From positions 186,001-250,000 of the forward strand of contig NZ_JAJFES010000004.1 of assembly GCF_020708045.1 (NCBI RefSeq): a DNA stretch of 64,000 bases, in the 5' to 3' direction. Source of the DNA: Massilia sp. IC2-278. GTDB taxonomy: Bacteria; Pseudomonadota; Gammaproteobacteria; Burkholderiales; Burkholderiaceae_D. A program made the position numbers and the translations under genes. Positions 63,374 through 64,000 of this stretch are shown piece after piece. The number at the start of each line of letters is the position of its first letter. The stretch's first letter is position 1. The notes under the pieces were generated by a model. That model ran no database searches and was not told the DNA's origin. It was given only the letters and a program-made list of their open reading frames with translations.

Positions 63374-64000
63374 TTAGTCCCAGTTCAGCGCGCCGCCAGT
63401 CTGGTACTCGGTCACGCGCGTTTCGAAGAAGTTACGCTCTTTCTTCAGGTCGATCATTTCGCTCATCCACGGGAACGGATTCTCTTCGTTCGGGAACAGC
63501 GCATCGAGGCCGATCTGCACGGCGCGGCGGTTCGCGATGAAGCGCAGGTAACCCTTGAACATCGGTGCGTTCAGGCCCAGCACGCCGCGCGGCATGGTGT
63601 CTTCGGCGTAGCGGTATTCGAGTTCGACAGCCTGCAGGAACAGGGCTTTCAGCTCGTCGCGGAAGGCCGGGGTCCACAGCTGCGGGTTTTCCATCTTGAT
63701 CGTGTTGATCAGGTCGATGCCGAAGTTCACGTGCATCGATTCGTCGCGCAGGATGTACTGGTACTGCTCGGCGGCGCCGGTCATCTTGTTCTGGCGGCCC
63801 AGCGCCAGGATCTGGGTGAAGCCGACGTAGAAGAACAGGCCTTCCATCAGGCAGGCGAAGACGATGATCGACTTCAGCAGCTGCTGGTCGGCTTCCAGGG
63901 TGCCGGTCTTGAATTCCGGGTCGGTCAGCACGTTGATGAACGGGATCAGGAACTGGTCCTTGTCGTGGATCGACGCGATCTCGTTATACGCGTTGAAGAT
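63374..64000 (-). CDS. nrdB: class Ia ribonucleotide reductase small subunit (partial)
   Basis: The intact copy, running off the right edge; the window holds the C-terminal ~208 residues. It makes the tyrosyl radical used by NrdA to reduce ribonucleotides. [20 protein letters not shown] carries the diiron Glu and His ligands, and the C-terminal tail TEYQTGGALNWD is the NrdA-binding end. The open frame continues past base 64000 (IFNAYNEIASIHDKDQFLIPF visible upstream). The broken copy at 59.5-61.3 kb matches it in the shared region. Confidence 0.95.
   Translation of the reverse strand: MFNAYNEIASIHDKDQFLIPFINVLTDPEFKTGTLEADQQLLKSIIVFACLMEGLFFYVGFTQILALGRQNKMTGAAEQYQYILRDESMHVNFGIDLINTIKMENPQLWTPAFRDELKALFLQAVELEYRYAEDTMPRGVLGLNAPMFKGYLRFIANRRAVQIGLDALFPNEENPFPWMSEMIDLKKERNFFETRVTEYQTGGALNWD

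Overview
The window is about 64 kb of a high-GC chromosome from a betaproteobacterium of the order Burkholderiales, most likely Oxalobacteraceae (Massilia-like). This rests on recognised gene neighbourhoods (rubredoxin-thiD-hemL, yqgE-ruvX-pyrR-pyrB-pyrC', aroQ-accB-accC-prmA, mpl-yqiA-ubiC, pilG-H-I-J-chpA), an H-NS-type small protein and a very long Ala/Lys histone-H1-like protein. No ribosomal gene is present, so genus is inference.

Layout. 0-9.2 kb holds envelope sugar genes: waaC-waaA for the LPS inner core, an AlgC-type phosphomutase, an H-NS protein, a WecA-like GlcNAc-1-P transferase and an RfbC epimerase, followed by apaH. 9.2-13.9 kb is one leftward run yqgE-ruvX-pyrR-pyrB-pyrC'-plsC with overlapping ends; the pyrC' product lacks the dihydroorotase metal ligands. 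14-15.6 kb is a photolyase. 15.7-25.3 kb is the Pil-Chp twitching chemosensory cluster. 25.6-28 kb is rubredoxin, thiD and hemL. 28.2-36.9 kb holds iron/TonB functions: a PepSY membrane protein with a FhuE-type receptor behind a Fur box, a GH19 enzyme with a small secreted protein, a second outer-membrane beta-barrel receptor and a DUF4349 lipoprotein. 37-55.5 kb is mostly housekeeping: a methyltransferase, corA, a TonB-like protein-aroE-mtgA, an RNB exoribonuclease, ubiC-yqiA-mpl, TlpA, aroQ-accBC-prmA, a PfkB kinase and yggT. 55.6-57.4 kb is the histone-H1-like gene.

From about 57.4 kb to 63.4 kb the character changes. Base composition drops in patches and the region holds an orphan gene, a degenerate second copy of nrdB split by an IS1595-family insertion with a clean 8-bp target duplication, and a compact AT-rich operon. 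I read that operon as an MqsR-type toxin, an MqsA-type antitoxin with a long C-terminal extension, and a SecB-like chaperone: a tripartite toxin-antitoxin-chaperone module. The intact nrdB starts again right after it and runs off the window, so the module lies between direct repeats of nrdB. This is the most interesting part of the window.

Dispersed through the intergenic gaps are at least ten related palindromes (core GTGGGCAC..GTGCCCAC) that look like a REP-type family, and one 173-bp MITE-like element with perfect 22-bp inverted ends between ubiC and the RNB gene. No tRNA, rRNA or CRISPR array was seen.
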